Shown here piece after piece: positions 1 to 6,673 of a stretch of DNA of 12,521 nucleotides. The stretch spans positions 1-12,521 of the forward strand of contig JAKAGN010000036.1 of the NCBI GenBank assembly GCA_021815525.1, in the 5' to 3' direction. This stretch comes from Deltaproteobacteria bacterium (GTDB taxonomy: Bacteria; Desulfobacterota; Desulfobacteria; Desulfobacterales; Desulfatibacillaceae). A program made the position numbers and the translations under genes. Each line of letters begins with the position of its first letter. Position 1 is the stretch's first letter. Below the pieces are notes generated by a model. That model made no database searches. It had not been told where the DNA came from and saw nothing but the letters and a program-made list of their open reading frames with translations.

Positions 1-105
1 CCCTCCTTCCCCTCCTAAAAACTTTCAATTCATGAAGGCATGAGGTGGAGGTTTTTTACTCTTCCGCGCTCCTGCCCGCAGATTCGGTTCCGAAATCAGG
101 CCAGC

Positions 106-1221
106 CTACCTGTATCCAAGCTCCGAATCGCCGATCTTGACGCGGCAGATCTCAGTGGATGTCCCGGCGATTCCCGCGTACTTGGCGTTGCGGAAGGCCC
201 GCTCGGCGGCGTTGGGGGTGACGTAACCCGCGCCGGAGAGTATCTGGAGCGCGTCGGAGGCCACCTTCTCGGCGCTCTCGGCGCAGAACACCTTGGCGCA
301 CAGGGCCAGGTCCTCGGCCTCCTTGGGGCTCGTCTCGGCCACCCACGCGGCGCGGAGAGAGAGAAGCTCGGCGGTCTGGAGGGTGGTCAGCATCTCTGCG
401 AGCTTGAAACCCACCTCCTGAAAGGCGATGACGGGCTTGCCGCCGCTCTTGTGCTCCTTGGCGTGCTTCCGGGCCGCCTCGAAGGCCGCCTTCATGGAGC
501 CCACCGCAGCGCCCGTCAGCACCTGATTCTCGAACATGCGGACGGCGGAAAGCGCGGTCTTGGCGTCGAATGGCCCCAGGAAGTTCTCCTTGGCCACCCG
601 GCAGTTCTCCAGGGTGAGCCCGCCGATCACCGCGCCCTCGAACCCCAGCGTCGCGTAGGGCTCGGTGAGCGTCAACCCCGCCGCGCCCTTCTCGAGAAGC
701 GCGAAGCCCACCTTGCCGTCCATCCCGCAGGCCACGGCGATGACGTCCGCTATTCCGGCGTTCACCACGTAGCTCTTCACGCCCGAGACCAGGAAGCCCG
801 CGCCGTCCGCCGCGGCCACCGTGGAAAGCGGCTCGTTTTCCACGTTCATGGCGGCCTCCGAAAGCGCCAGCGCCCCCACCAGCTTTCCGGCCAGAAGAGG
901 AGCCAGGAAGCGCGCCTTCTGGGCCGCGTCGCAGTGAAAAGCCAGGATGCGGCCGAAGACCCGCGTGCTCATCTCCACCGTCAGAAAGAGCGACGGGTAG
1001 GCGGCGGCGAAGCGCTCCATCGCGGCAGTCAGGGTCACGAGCCCCGCAAGCCCCTCCACCTTCTCCAGCCCGAGCCTTAGATAGTCCGTGGCCGCGAGCT
1101 TCTCCAGGATGGCCGCCAGCGGCTCCTTCACCTTCTGCCCGGCCAAGGGCTCGAACGCGGCCACGATGGCCTCGATCCCGCCCAAAAAGGCCTGTTCCTT
1201 TTCGCAAAACTCGAAGTTCAT
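106..1221 (-). CDS. Divergent acyl-CoA dehydrogenase-like protein, 371 aa
   Basis: This is a flavin-dependent acyl-CoA dehydrogenase (ACAD) fold protein of full family length. The C-terminal segment AGIAGTSTEI (residues 349-358) is the usual ACAD active-site loop, but the position that carries the catalytic Glu in medium-chain enzymes is Ala352. Glu231 in RMFENQVLTGA sits where isovaleryl- and long-chain enzymes place their base, so activity cannot be excluded. The normally conserved TEPGAGSD motif that contacts FAD and substrate is degraded to SEAAMNVENE (121-130). I chose ATG at 1221 over an in-frame GTG at 1236 because an AAGGAGAG ribosome site lies directly upstream of the ATG and the GTG would overlap that site. 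It lies downstream of a canonical ACAD on the same strand. In some bacteria such pairs form mixed tetramers; that it does so here is inference. Family assignment is firm, substrate is unknown. Confidence 0.9.
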   Translation of the reverse strand: MNFEFCEKEQAFLGGIEAIVAAFEPLAGQKVKEPLAAILEKLAATDYLRLGLEKVEGLAGLVTLTAAMERFAAAYPSLFLTVEMSTRVFGRILAFHCDAAQKARFLAPLLAGKLVGALALSEAAMNVENEPLSTVAAADGAGFLVSGVKSYVVNAGIADVIAVACGMDGKVGFALLEKGAAGLTLTEPYATLGFEGAVIGGLTLENCRVAKENFLGPFDAKTALSAVRMFENQVLTGAAVGSMKAAFEAARKHAKEHKSGGKPVIAFQEVGFKLAEMLTTLQTAELLSLRAAWVAETSPKEAEDLALCAKVFCAESAEKVASDALQILSGAGYVTPNAAERAFRNAKYAGIAGTSTEICRVKIGDSELGYR

Positions 1222-1225
1222 TTTT

Positions 1226-1234
1226 CTCTCCTTC
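1226..1234 (-). promoter_or_regulatory. Ribosome binding site that fixes the start of the divergent ACAD
   Basis: Read on the minus strand the sequence is GAAGGAGAG followed by AAAA and ATG. It is a near-consensus Shine-Dalgarno with short normal spacing and argues against the longer GTG start at 1236. Confidence 0.7.
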
Positions 1235-1236
1235 AC

Positions 1237-1355
1237 GGCCGTCCAAAAACGCGAACTGCTGTGTCACGCATCGGGCCGAAGTTCGGTCACGTACGAAAAG
1301 TACGCTCCCTCCTTCGCCCCTCGCGTTCCTTGCATTTCATCGTTTTTATCCGGCC
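1237..1355. repeat. Large hairpin element, copy A
   Basis: This spacer element has the same architecture as 7107-7231. The outer arms GGCCG plus AAAAACG (1237-1241, 1245-1251) pair with CGTTTTT plus CGGCC (1341-1347, 1351-1355), leaving a 3-by-3 internal loop. Inside is a small hairpin, CGTAC-GAAAA-GTACG (1290-1304). Shared primary sequence includes CGGTCACGT, ACGCTCCC, and CCTTGCATTTCATCGTTTT (compare CCTTGCATATCATCGTTTT in the other copy). The inner stem differs from copy B by a compensatory pair: A-T here, G-C there. Relative to transcription of the neighbouring genes this copy is inverted compared with copy B. It fits a dispersed structured repeat better than a dedicated terminator. No transposase or ORF is inside it. 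Confidence 0.75.
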
Positions 1356-1380
1356 TTTGGTCATCGGATGTCCCGAGGGG

Positions 1381-2523
1381 CTATATCATTTTAGAGATGA
1401 TCATTTTTTGGATGTCGCTGGTCCCGCCTCCTATTGGGGCCAGGCGGCTGTCCCGGAAGCAGCGCTCCACGTCGTACTCGTGGCAGTAGCCGTAGCCGCC
1501 GAAAAGGAGCATGGCGTCGTTCATGGGCCCTAGGCACCCGTCGCCCAGGGCCAGCTTGGCCACCGCCGCCTCCAGGTGGTTCAGGGGCTTGCCCTGGTTC
1601 TTGCACCAGGCGATGCGGTAGACGAGGGCTTTCGCCGCCTCCAGCATGATGCGCACGTTCGCCAGCTTGTGCTTGGTGGCCTGGAACTGGCCGATAGGCC
1701 GCCCGAACTGCACGCGGTCCTTCGCGTAGCGGGAGCATTTCTTCAGAAGGTAGGCCCCGGAGCCCAGGAAGGGGGCCAGGAGCGCCGAGCGGTCCCACTC
1801 CACGGTGCCCATGGCCATGAGGAAGCCGTGGCCCTCCTGACCCAGGAGGTTCTCGGCGGGGATCTTGCAGTCCTGGAAGATGAGCTCCGATGTCTGGGAC
1901 GAGTGCACGCCCATCTTTATCAGGGGCGGCCCGGCCGAGAAGCCCGGCGTGCCCTTCTCCACGATGAAGGCGGAAATCCCGGCGTGATGGGCCGCGGGGT
2001 CGGTCTTGGCATAGACCACCGCCACGTCGGCTATGGGGCCGTTCGTGATGAACATCTTGTTGCCGTTTAGGACGTAGCCGCCGTCCCTCTTTTCGGCGGT
2101 GGAGGTCATGGAGGCCACGTCGCTTCCCGCGCCCGGCTCGGTCAGGCCCATGCAGCCGATCCACTCGCCGCTTGCGAGCTTGGGGATGTATTTTTTCCGC
2201 TGCGCGTCGGTTCCGTGGCGGAAAAGGGTGTCGGCGCAAAGGAAGGTGTGGGCCCCGTAGGCAAGGGTGAGGCCGCCGTCAACGCCCGCCTCGCCAAGGG
2301 CCTCGCCCGCAAGGACAGTCGTGATGACGTCCGCGCCCTGGCCTCCCAGCTCCTCGGGAAAATGGAGCCCCAGGATGCCGAACTCGCCCATCTTGCGGAA
2401 GGACTCGAAATCGAACTCGTTTTTGAGGTCGTGCTCCTGCACCCGGGGGACGATCTCCTTTTTTGCGAAGCGGATGACCTCCTCCTTGAACATGAGCTGA
2501 TCCTTGGTGAACGCGAAATCCAT
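1381..2523 (-). CDS. Acyl-CoA dehydrogenase, 380 aa
   Basis: FAD-dependent oxidation of an acyl-CoA to the 2-enoyl-CoA, with electrons normally passed to electron-transfer flavoprotein in the cytoplasm. Family features are intact: LTEPGAGSDVASM (127-139), the FAD-binding stretch DRVQFGRPIGQFQ (269-281), FGGYGY (341-346) and the C-terminal loop APIGGGTSDIQ (362-372). The medium-chain catalytic Glu position is Gly366, as in many isovaleryl/long-chain type enzymes that use a residue in helix G. Here that helix reads VEWDRS (241-246), so Glu242 or Asp244 is the candidate base. ATG at 2523 is preceded by GGAGG at good spacing. It is upstream of the divergent ACAD on the same strand, with a 159-base spacer that carries a hairpin element. 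Substrate is not predictable; a branched, medium or aromatic-derived acyl-CoA are all possible. Confidence 0.95.
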   Translation of the reverse strand: MDFAFTKDQLMFKEEVIRFAKKEIVPRVQEHDLKNEFDFESFRKMGEFGILGLHFPEELGGQGADVITTVLAGEALGEAGVDGGLTLAYGAHTFLCADTLFRHGTDAQRKKYIPKLASGEWIGCMGLTEPGAGSDVASMTSTAEKRDGGYVLNGNKMFITNGPIADVAVVYAKTDPAAHHAGISAFIVEKGTPGFSAGPPLIKMGVHSSQTSELIFQDCKIPAENLLGQEGHGFLMAMGTVEWDRSALLAPFLGSGAYLLKKCSRYAKDRVQFGRPIGQFQATKHKLANVRIMLEAAKALVYRIAWCKNQGKPLNHLEAAVAKLALGDGCLGPMNDAMLLFGGYGYCHEYDVERCFRDSRLAPIGGGTSDIQKMIISKMI

Positions 2524-2600
2524 GACGCCTCCGTGCTTGTGAAGAGGATGGTGAGGGCGGCCGGCCGGGAGCCGGTGCTGGCGGCGGCAGCCTTAGTCAA

Positions 2601-2668
2601 ATAGAATTCATTAATTGAATCGAGTTCAATAAGTAAACCCGCTTCAACCAAAATGCAAGGGATTTTTC
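2601..2668. repeat. Repeat upstream of the toxin-antitoxin module, copy 1
   Basis: A repeat shared with 3518-3587. The core at 2638-2661 (starting CCCGCTTCAACC, ending ATGCAAGGG) is identical over 24 bases. The 37 bases before it align without gaps at about two thirds identity. Within the diverged part is an inverted repeat, ATTGAA-TCGAG-TTCAAT, and CAAGG (2656-2660) can pair with CCTTG (2671-2675). It lies between the start of the ACAD gene and the toxin gene, so it could also carry promoter elements for either; no strong promoter is visible inside it. Confidence 0.75.
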
Positions 2669-2766
2669 AACCTTGATCTATCGGTCGGGACTTGGTAGGA
2701 ATAAAACCAATATAAAGGCATAAACATCAGCGCTGAGGCGGGCGCGGCAGGGCACGAAAAATTCCC

Positions 2767-2795
2767 TTGCGGTCATATTCCTTTGGAGTTATAAT
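2767..2795 (+). promoter_or_regulatory. Candidate promoter touching the toxin start codon
   Basis: TTGCGG (2767-2772), a 17-base spacer and a perfect TATAAT (2790-2795) look like a sigma-70 promoter. The -10 box ends only 4 bases before the toxin ATG at 2800, so a transcript from it would be essentially leaderless or start inside the gene and would lack the GGAG at 2785-2788. The match overlaps an ATAATTAT palindrome (2791-2798), which might be an antitoxin operator. The alternative is a chance match with the real promoter further upstream. Confidence 0.35.
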
Positions 2796-2799
2796 TATC

Positions 2800-3165
2800 A
2801 TGAGTTGGGATGTGGAGTACACGGACGAATTCGGAAGCTGGTGGAATGGGCTGGCCGCAAAGGGACAGGAAGCGGTCGCGGCAAGCGTAAGGCTTCTCGA
2901 AGAATTCGGACCCAACCTCGGCTTTCCGCACACGAGCGGCATCAAAGGCTCCAAACACGGCAACATGCGGGAGCTGAGGGTTCAATGCGGGGGCCGGCCA
3001 TATCGGGTGCTGTTCGCTTTTGACCCGAGGCGTTGCGCGATTTTGCTCATAGGCGGCGACAAGACCGGCGATGACCTTTGGTATGTGAAGAACGTGCCAG
3101 TGGCTGAGCGCATCTACGAAGAGCACCTGAAAACATTAAAAGATGAGGAATGGCCCGATGGCTAA
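2800..3165 (+). CDS. RelE/HigB-type toxin (Gp49-like), 121 aa
   Basis: Predicted toxin of a type II toxin-antitoxin pair in the RelE/ParE superfamily, phage Gp49/HigB branch. Members usually cleave mRNA on the ribosome. Recognisable features are WDVEYTDEFGSWW at the N terminus, MRELRVQCGGRPYRVLFAFDP (56-76, basic strand region with Arg57, Arg60, Arg66, Arg69), ILLIGGDKTGDDLWY (81-95) and the closing IYEEHL helix (105-110). The ATG at 2800 has GGAG at 2785-2788; an in-frame TTG at 2767 has no ribosome site and falls in the candidate -35 box. The gene overlaps the following antitoxin by 8 bases. Toxin-first order is typical of HigBA-type modules. Catalytic residues were not verified by alignment. 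Confidence 0.9.
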   Translation: MSWDVEYTDEFGSWWNGLAAKGQEAVAASVRLLEEFGPNLGFPHTSGIKGSKHGNMRELRVQCGGRPYRVLFAFDPRRCAILLIGGDKTGDDLWYVKNVPVAERIYEEHLKTLKDEEWPDG

Positions 3166-3490
3166 GAAATTCGCGGAACTTGTTGCAGGGATGTCGCCCG
3201 AGTCGAGGGCCCGGTCAGAGGCCCTGTACCTGAAGCTCAAGGCCGAAATGCCTTTGCACGAGCTACGCCAAGCCAAGGAGATGTCGCAGGTGAAGCTTGC
3301 GGAAACCCTCCACATCAATCAGGCGGCCGTGTCCAAGATGGAGCGCCGCGCCGACATGTATATCAGCACCTTGCGCGAGTATATCCGGGGAATGGGCGGC
3401 GAGCTTGAAATTCTCGCCAAGTTTCCCGACGGAACGGTGAAAATTACCAACTTCGAGCTTCTCGATTCTTCCGACCAGGCACTGGTTTGA
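3158..3490 (+). CDS. XRE-family antitoxin, 110 aa
   Basis: Predicted antitoxin with a helix-turn-helix at about residues 36-63: LRQAKEMSQVKLAETLHINQ, then AAVSKMERRAD. It should neutralise the preceding toxin and repress the shared promoter; this is inferred from family behaviour. ATG at 3158 has GAGGA at 3145-3149 with 8-base spacing. An in-frame ATG at 3143 exists but lacks a comparable ribosome site. The start overlaps the toxin stop at 3163-3165, which implies translational coupling. The C-terminal part, with GGELEILAKFPDGTVKITNF (80-99), is the beta-rich tail seen in XRE antitoxins paired with Gp49-like toxins. Confidence 0.9.
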   Translation: MAKKFAELVAGMSPESRARSEALYLKLKAEMPLHELRQAKEMSQVKLAETLHINQAAVSKMERRADMYISTLREYIRGMGGELEILAKFPDGTVKITNFELLDSSDQALV

Positions 3491-3517
3491 CTGTATAGCG
3501 GCGTGTCGGTGAGAGCA

Positions 3518-3587
3518 ATACGATTCATTTATTGAACTCGGTTTAATCTTCAAGCCCGCTTCAACCAAAATGCAAGGGGAATTTTTC
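3518..3587. repeat. Repeat downstream of the toxin-antitoxin module, copy 2
   Basis: Second copy of the repeat at 2601-2668, in the same orientation. The identical 24-base core is 3555-3578. The inverted repeat persists as ATTGAA-CTCGG-TTTAAT, with one G-T pair in place of G-C. The two copies therefore flank the toxin-antitoxin genes as direct repeats about 917 bases apart. This copy also lies upstream of the LprI-like gene. Confidence 0.75.
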
Positions 3588-3595
3588 CCCTTTGC
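3572..3595 (+). terminator. Hairpin after the antitoxin, possible terminator
   Basis: GCAAGGGGAA, loop TTT, then TTCCCCTTTGC forms a stem of about 10 pairs with one bulged base. It follows the antitoxin stop by about 80 bases and overlaps the end of repeat copy 2. There is no downstream T-run, so Rho-independent termination is uncertain. Confidence 0.4.
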
Positions 3596-3653
3596 GCCCG
3601 GGCGTGAACATGATAAATTCCCATGAAAATCAACACGAACTTTGGGGGGAGCC

Positions 3654-4037
3654 GTGAAAAAGACCGTTCTGCTGCTTTTCGTGGTGGTGGCCGCGTTCGT
3701 CTCTTCCGGAGCCGCCAAGAAGGCGCCCGATCCCTGCTCGAATCCACAGACCACCCTCGAAATGCGGGAGTGTGAGGCCAAGATGCTGAAGGAGGCCGAC
3801 GCCAGCCTCAACAAGGTCTACAAGCAGTTGATATCGCTTATCGGAGACAAGGCGCAAAAAGATAGGCTCAAGGCCGCCGAGCAGGCCTGGCTCAAGTACC
3901 GGGACGCCCACTGCGCCTTCATGGCGGGTTTTTACGAGGGCGGCACCATGGAAGCACAGACGTATACCGCCTGTCTCAGGGAAATGACCGAAAAACGCAC
4001 GAGCGAGCTCCAGGAAGCGCTCAACCAGATGAATTGA
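3654..4037 (+). CDS. Secreted LprI/DUF1311 family protein, 127 aa
   Basis: Small exported protein of the lysozyme-inhibitor LprI-like (DUF1311) family. The N terminus MKKTVLLLFVVVAAFVSSGAA is a clear signal peptide with likely cleavage near residue 21. The mature part has four cysteines (C28, C40, C87, C107), consistent with two disulfides, and the family signature EQAWLKYRDAHC (76-87). GTG at 3654 is preceded by GGGGGGA (3644-3650). An in-frame TTG at 3642 lies inside that ribosome site and was rejected. Some family members inhibit lysozyme, but most are uncharacterised, so a periplasmic cell-envelope role is the most that can be said. It is flanked upstream by repeat copy 2 and converges on the dGTPase gene. 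Confidence 0.85.
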   Translation: MKKTVLLLFVVVAAFVSSGAAKKAPDPCSNPQTTLEMRECEAKMLKEADASLNKVYKQLISLIGDKAQKDRLKAAEQAWLKYRDAHCAFMAGFYEGGTMEAQTYTACLREMTEKRTSELQEALNQMN

Positions 4038-4210
4038 CCGGCGTATAGGTGCTTATTTCACAGCTTACGGATAGCTTGATAGTATTTCCTCCTCCTTGAT
4101 TCACGCGGCGGGATTATCCCCGATAAGCGATACCCAACTCCGCGTGACCTTTATGCGAAACCCGCCCGCCCGTCTAACCCGCCCCGCGGGACGAAGCCCT
4201 TACCCCCCCC

Positions 4211-5368
4211 TCACGGCATCCGCCTCAGGCTCGGGCGCAGCTTTTCCGGGCACTGCTGGAGGAAGTACTGGTCCGTCATGCCGGAAATGAAGTCGCGGAC
4301 CATTTCGGCGGGGCCGTGGGCTGAAAGATAACCCTCCGATTTTCCGTTCAAAAATCCCGTGAAGATCGCCGACTCGCGCCGGTCCCCCCGGACGTCTCCA
4401 AGGTAGCGGTCGAAAAGCAGGGAGAACAGCTCCTCGATGACCGGGGCGTGGCGGCGGACGGTGGGGTGCGAGTAGATGCGCTCCAGGTTGAAGCGCTTGA
4501 GCCGGGCCAGCGCCTGCGAGATTTCCTCCGAAAAGCCCACGTGGGCGGTTTCGGCGCTTTCCTCGATGACGTCGGTGACCAGGGTGTGCACGATGGTGCC
4601 GTTGGTGGAGCCCAGCACCTTCGCGCACTCCGGAGGCACGTCCTCGCGGCGGATGATGGAAAGCCGCACCGCGTCCTCTATGTCGCGGCCGATGTAGCTT
4701 ATGGTGTCCGCCAGGCGCACCACGCAGCCCTCCGCCGTCATGGGGACGAGGCCGATCGCGGGGTCGCGGGTCTTTTCCTCCATGAGCCGGTCGAGGTCCG
4801 CGAAGCCGCGGCCCGGCACCGGCGAAAGCAGCCGGTCGTGGACCTCCCCGTCGTGGCAGAGGATGCCGTCCAGCGTCTGGAGGCAGAGGTTCCAGCCCAG
4901 GCCCTGCCGCTCCACCCGGTCCAGGAAGCGCACGCTCTGGACGTTGTGGCAGAAGGCGCCGATGCCGTGGGCTTGGCACAGGGCCGAGAGGAAGCTCTCG
5001 CCCGCGTGGCCGAAGGGGGAGTGGCCGATGTCGTGCCCCAGCGCCACGGCCTCGATCAAATCCTCGTTCAAGCGCAGGAAACGGCCGATGGTGCGGGCGA
5101 TCTTCGATACGAGCTGCACGTGGAGGACCCGGTGGGTGATGTGGTCGTTCACGATCAAGTAGAAGACCTGGGTCTTGTCGATGTAGCGCGCGTAGGCCCG
5201 CGAGTGGAGGATGCGGTCGGCGTCCAGGGAGAAGTCCTGGCGGTAGCCGGCGTCCGCCACGGCCTCGGGCCGGCGCCGCAGGCCCGCCACGCTCCGGGTG
5301 GCGCGGGGGGCCAACAGCCGCTCCTCGTTCTCGTCCAGCAAACGCCTGATCTCGCCGGTACGGCTCAT
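4211..5368 (-). CDS. dgt: dGTPase-like HD-domain phosphohydrolase, 385 aa
   Basis: Deoxyguanosinetriphosphate triphosphohydrolase-like protein, which would cleave a dNTP to the deoxynucleoside and triphosphate. The HD metal-binding set is complete: H79 in HITHRVLHV, H112-D113 in LGHDIGHSPFGHAGE (110-124), and D221 in RLADTISYIGRDIEDA (218-233). The N-terminal RILHSRAYARYIDKTQVF (52-69) is the family substrate/dimer region. At 385 residues it is shorter than E. coli Dgt (about 505) and belongs to the shorter bacterial group, so nucleotide preference may be broader than dGTP. The ATG at 5368 has AGAAGGG upstream. It starts 22 bases after the thioesterase gene on the same strand, suggesting one transcript. 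The family call is firm; substrate is inferred. Confidence 0.93.
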   Translation of the reverse strand: MSRTGEIRRLLDENEERLLAPRATRSVAGLRRRPEAVADAGYRQDFSLDADRILHSRAYARYIDKTQVFYLIVNDHITHRVLHVQLVSKIARTIGRFLRLNEDLIEAVALGHDIGHSPFGHAGESFLSALCQAHGIGAFCHNVQSVRFLDRVERQGLGWNLCLQTLDGILCHDGEVHDRLLSPVPGRGFADLDRLMEEKTRDPAIGLVPMTAEGCVVRLADTISYIGRDIEDAVRLSIIRREDVPPECAKVLGSTNGTIVHTLVTDVIEESAETAHVGFSEEISQALARLKRFNLERIYSHPTVRRHAPVIEELFSLLFDRYLGDVRGDRRESAIFTGFLNGKSEGYLSAHGPAEMVRDFISGMTDQYFLQQCPEKLRPSLRRMP

Positions 5369-5390
5369 GGCGAAGAATTCCCTTCTAAAA

Positions 5391-5837
5391 TTAATCCCTT
5401 GCGCGGGCGAGGCTCGACGCTGGCACGGGCGAAAGCGTAACTATGGCTATGGTGACGTCCCGCTCCCGGCCCTCCGCCAGGTCGAAGACCGCCGACTCCG
5501 CCACCATGACGCTGCGGCCCCTGCGGAGCACCTTGGCCCGGCACACGAGCCGCTCCCCGGAGGCGGGCTTGAGGAAATTGATCTTGAACTCGATGGTCAA
5601 GACGCGGTAAGTCTCGTCCACAAGCGTATAGGCGGCGTAACCCGCGGTGTGATCGCTCATGGCGGCCATGACGCCCGCGTGGATGAAGCCGTCCTGCTGC
5701 CGGTGCTCGGGGCGGACGAGAAGCTCCGACTCGAAACGGCCCTCGCCCGCCGAAAGGGCGGAAAAGCCGCAAAAGGCTATGAAGCCCCTGGAAAAGTCGC
5801 TCTCAAGGAACCGGGCGCGCTGGGGACTCAAGTTCAT
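5391..5837 (-). CDS. PaaI-family hotdog thioesterase, 148 aa
   Basis: Acyl-CoA thioesterase of the PaaI/hotdog type, expected to hydrolyse a short or aromatic acyl-CoA in the cytoplasm. The long helix region RQQDGFIHAGVMAAMSDHTA (46-65) carries the family HxG-type turn at His53 and an acidic residue, Asp62, where PaaI enzymes keep their catalytic Asp/Glu. The strand motif LTIEFKINFLKPASG (80-94) follows as expected. Length is typical. ATG at 5837 has GGAAGGGAG upstream. It is first in a probable two-gene unit with the dGTPase-like gene and is divergent from sfsA. The link between the thioesterase and the dGTPase is positional only. Confidence 0.88.
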   Translation of the reverse strand: MNLSPQRARFLESDFSRGFIAFCGFSALSAGEGRFESELLVRPEHRQQDGFIHAGVMAAMSDHTAGYAAYTLVDETYRVLTIEFKINFLKPASGERLVCRAKVLRRGRSVMVAESAVFDLAEGRERDVTIAIVTLSPVPASSLARARD

Positions 5838-5875
5838 GAGGCATATGCTCCCTTCCGATGAAAATTCCAGCCTCC

Positions 5876-5905
5876 ATAAAAAGCACGGATCGGAAGGGCT
5901 TGCAA
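5876..5905 (-). promoter_or_regulatory. Candidate promoter for the thioesterase-dGTPase unit
   Basis: On the minus strand TTGCAA (5905-5900) and TTTTAT (5881-5876) are separated by 18 bases, about 39 bases upstream of the thioesterase ATG. Both boxes are moderate matches. This fits the short divergent spacer if sfsA starts at 5924. It is a weak prediction. Confidence 0.3.
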
Positions 5906-5923
5906 CATGAAGGCGAAGGTGCG

Positions 5924-6646
5924 GTGCCGGCTCCGCTTCCGCCCGGGGCGCTGGCGCTTCCGCCCCTCACGCCCGGAACGCTCGTCAAGCGCTACAAGCG
6001 CTTCCTGGCGGACGTGATCCTTGAAGACGGAACCCCCGTAACGGCCCACTGCCCCAACTCGGGCCGCATGACCGGCTGCTCGGAGCCGGGCCGCCCCGTG
6101 TGGCTCTCGCGCTCGGAAAACCCCGGGCGGAAGCACCCCTTCACCTGGGAGCTTATCTCGATGCCGGAAAGCCTCGTGGGCGTGAACACGCTTCTGCCCA
6201 ACCGCCTGGCGGCCAGGGGGATCCGGGACGGCGTGATCCCGGGCTTTTCCGGCTACGGCGAGATCCGGCCGGAGTCGCGGCTTCCGGGCGGATCCCGGCC
6301 GGACCTGCTCCTTCGCGGGCCGGGCCTTGCCGACTGCTACGTTGAGGTGAAAAACTGCACCCTGGTGGAAGGCGGCCGGGCGCTTTTTCCCGACGCCCCC
6401 ACGGCCCGCGGCGCGAAGCACGCCCGCGAGCTTGCGGCGCTGGCGCGCCAGGGCCTGCGCGCGGCCTTTTTCTTCCTGGTCCAGCGCCATGACGCGGAAA
6501 GCTTTTCACCGGCCGACGAGATCGACCCGGCCTTCTGCGCGGCCCTTCGGGAGGCGCTTGCGGCTGGCGTCATGGCCCTGGCCTGGGACGCGCGCCTCAC
6601 GCTTTCATCCATACGCCTCAACCGCCCCCTTCCCATCATCCTTTAA
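5924..6646 (+). CDS. sfsA: SfsA homolog
   Basis: Sugar fermentation stimulation protein family, a conserved bacterial protein reported in E. coli to bind DNA; its biochemical role is unclear. With residues numbered from the upstream ATG at 5858, the signatures are LVKRYKRFLADV (42-53), AHCPNSGRMTG (63-73), RPDLLL with YVEVKNCTLV (147-152, 161-170) and FPDAPTARGAKH (177-188). The D149/E163/K165 spacing resembles a PD-(D/E)XK nuclease core. The start is uncertain. E. coli SfsA begins only a few residues before its KRY-like motif, so GTG at 5924 (240 aa, GAAGG at 5915-5919) fits better than ATG at 5858 (262 aa), which has no plus-strand ribosome site and begins 20 bases from the divergent gene. 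It is followed 27 bases later by the Rieske-like gene. Confidence 0.9.
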   Translation: MPAPLPPGALALPPLTPGTLVKRYKRFLADVILEDGTPVTAHCPNSGRMTGCSEPGRPVWLSRSENPGRKHPFTWELISMPESLVGVNTLLPNRLAARGIRDGVIPGFSGYGEIRPESRLPGGSRPDLLLRGPGLADCYVEVKNCTLVEGGRALFPDAPTARGAKHARELAALARQGLRAAFFFLVQRHDAESFSPADEIDPAFCAALREALAAGVMALAWDARLTLSSIRLNRPLPIIL

Positions 6647-6673
6647 AGCCGAAAAGAACGAAAGGAGATCATC

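Noticed and set aside
40..1080. Plus-strand 346-residue open frame opposite the divergent acyl-CoA dehydrogenase
   Set aside because: It is a GC-driven antisense shadow: low-complexity Arg/Gly/Leu-rich translation with no family features, fully overlapping a recognisable gene.
2142..2651. Minus-strand 169-residue frame running from repeat copy 1 into the acyl-CoA dehydrogenase
   Set aside because: Most of it is an out-of-frame shadow of the dehydrogenase; only the repeat-encoded N-terminal stretch is of interest and is reported separately.
4448..5440. Plus-strand 330-residue open frame opposite the dGTPase-like gene
   Set aside because: The translation is Val/Ala/Gly/Arg-rich without motifs, and the opposite strand has complete HD metal ligands.
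5858..5923. N-terminal extension of SfsA from ATG 5858
   Set aside because: No plus-strand ribosome site and 22 extra residues compared with the usual SfsA start; cannot be fully excluded.
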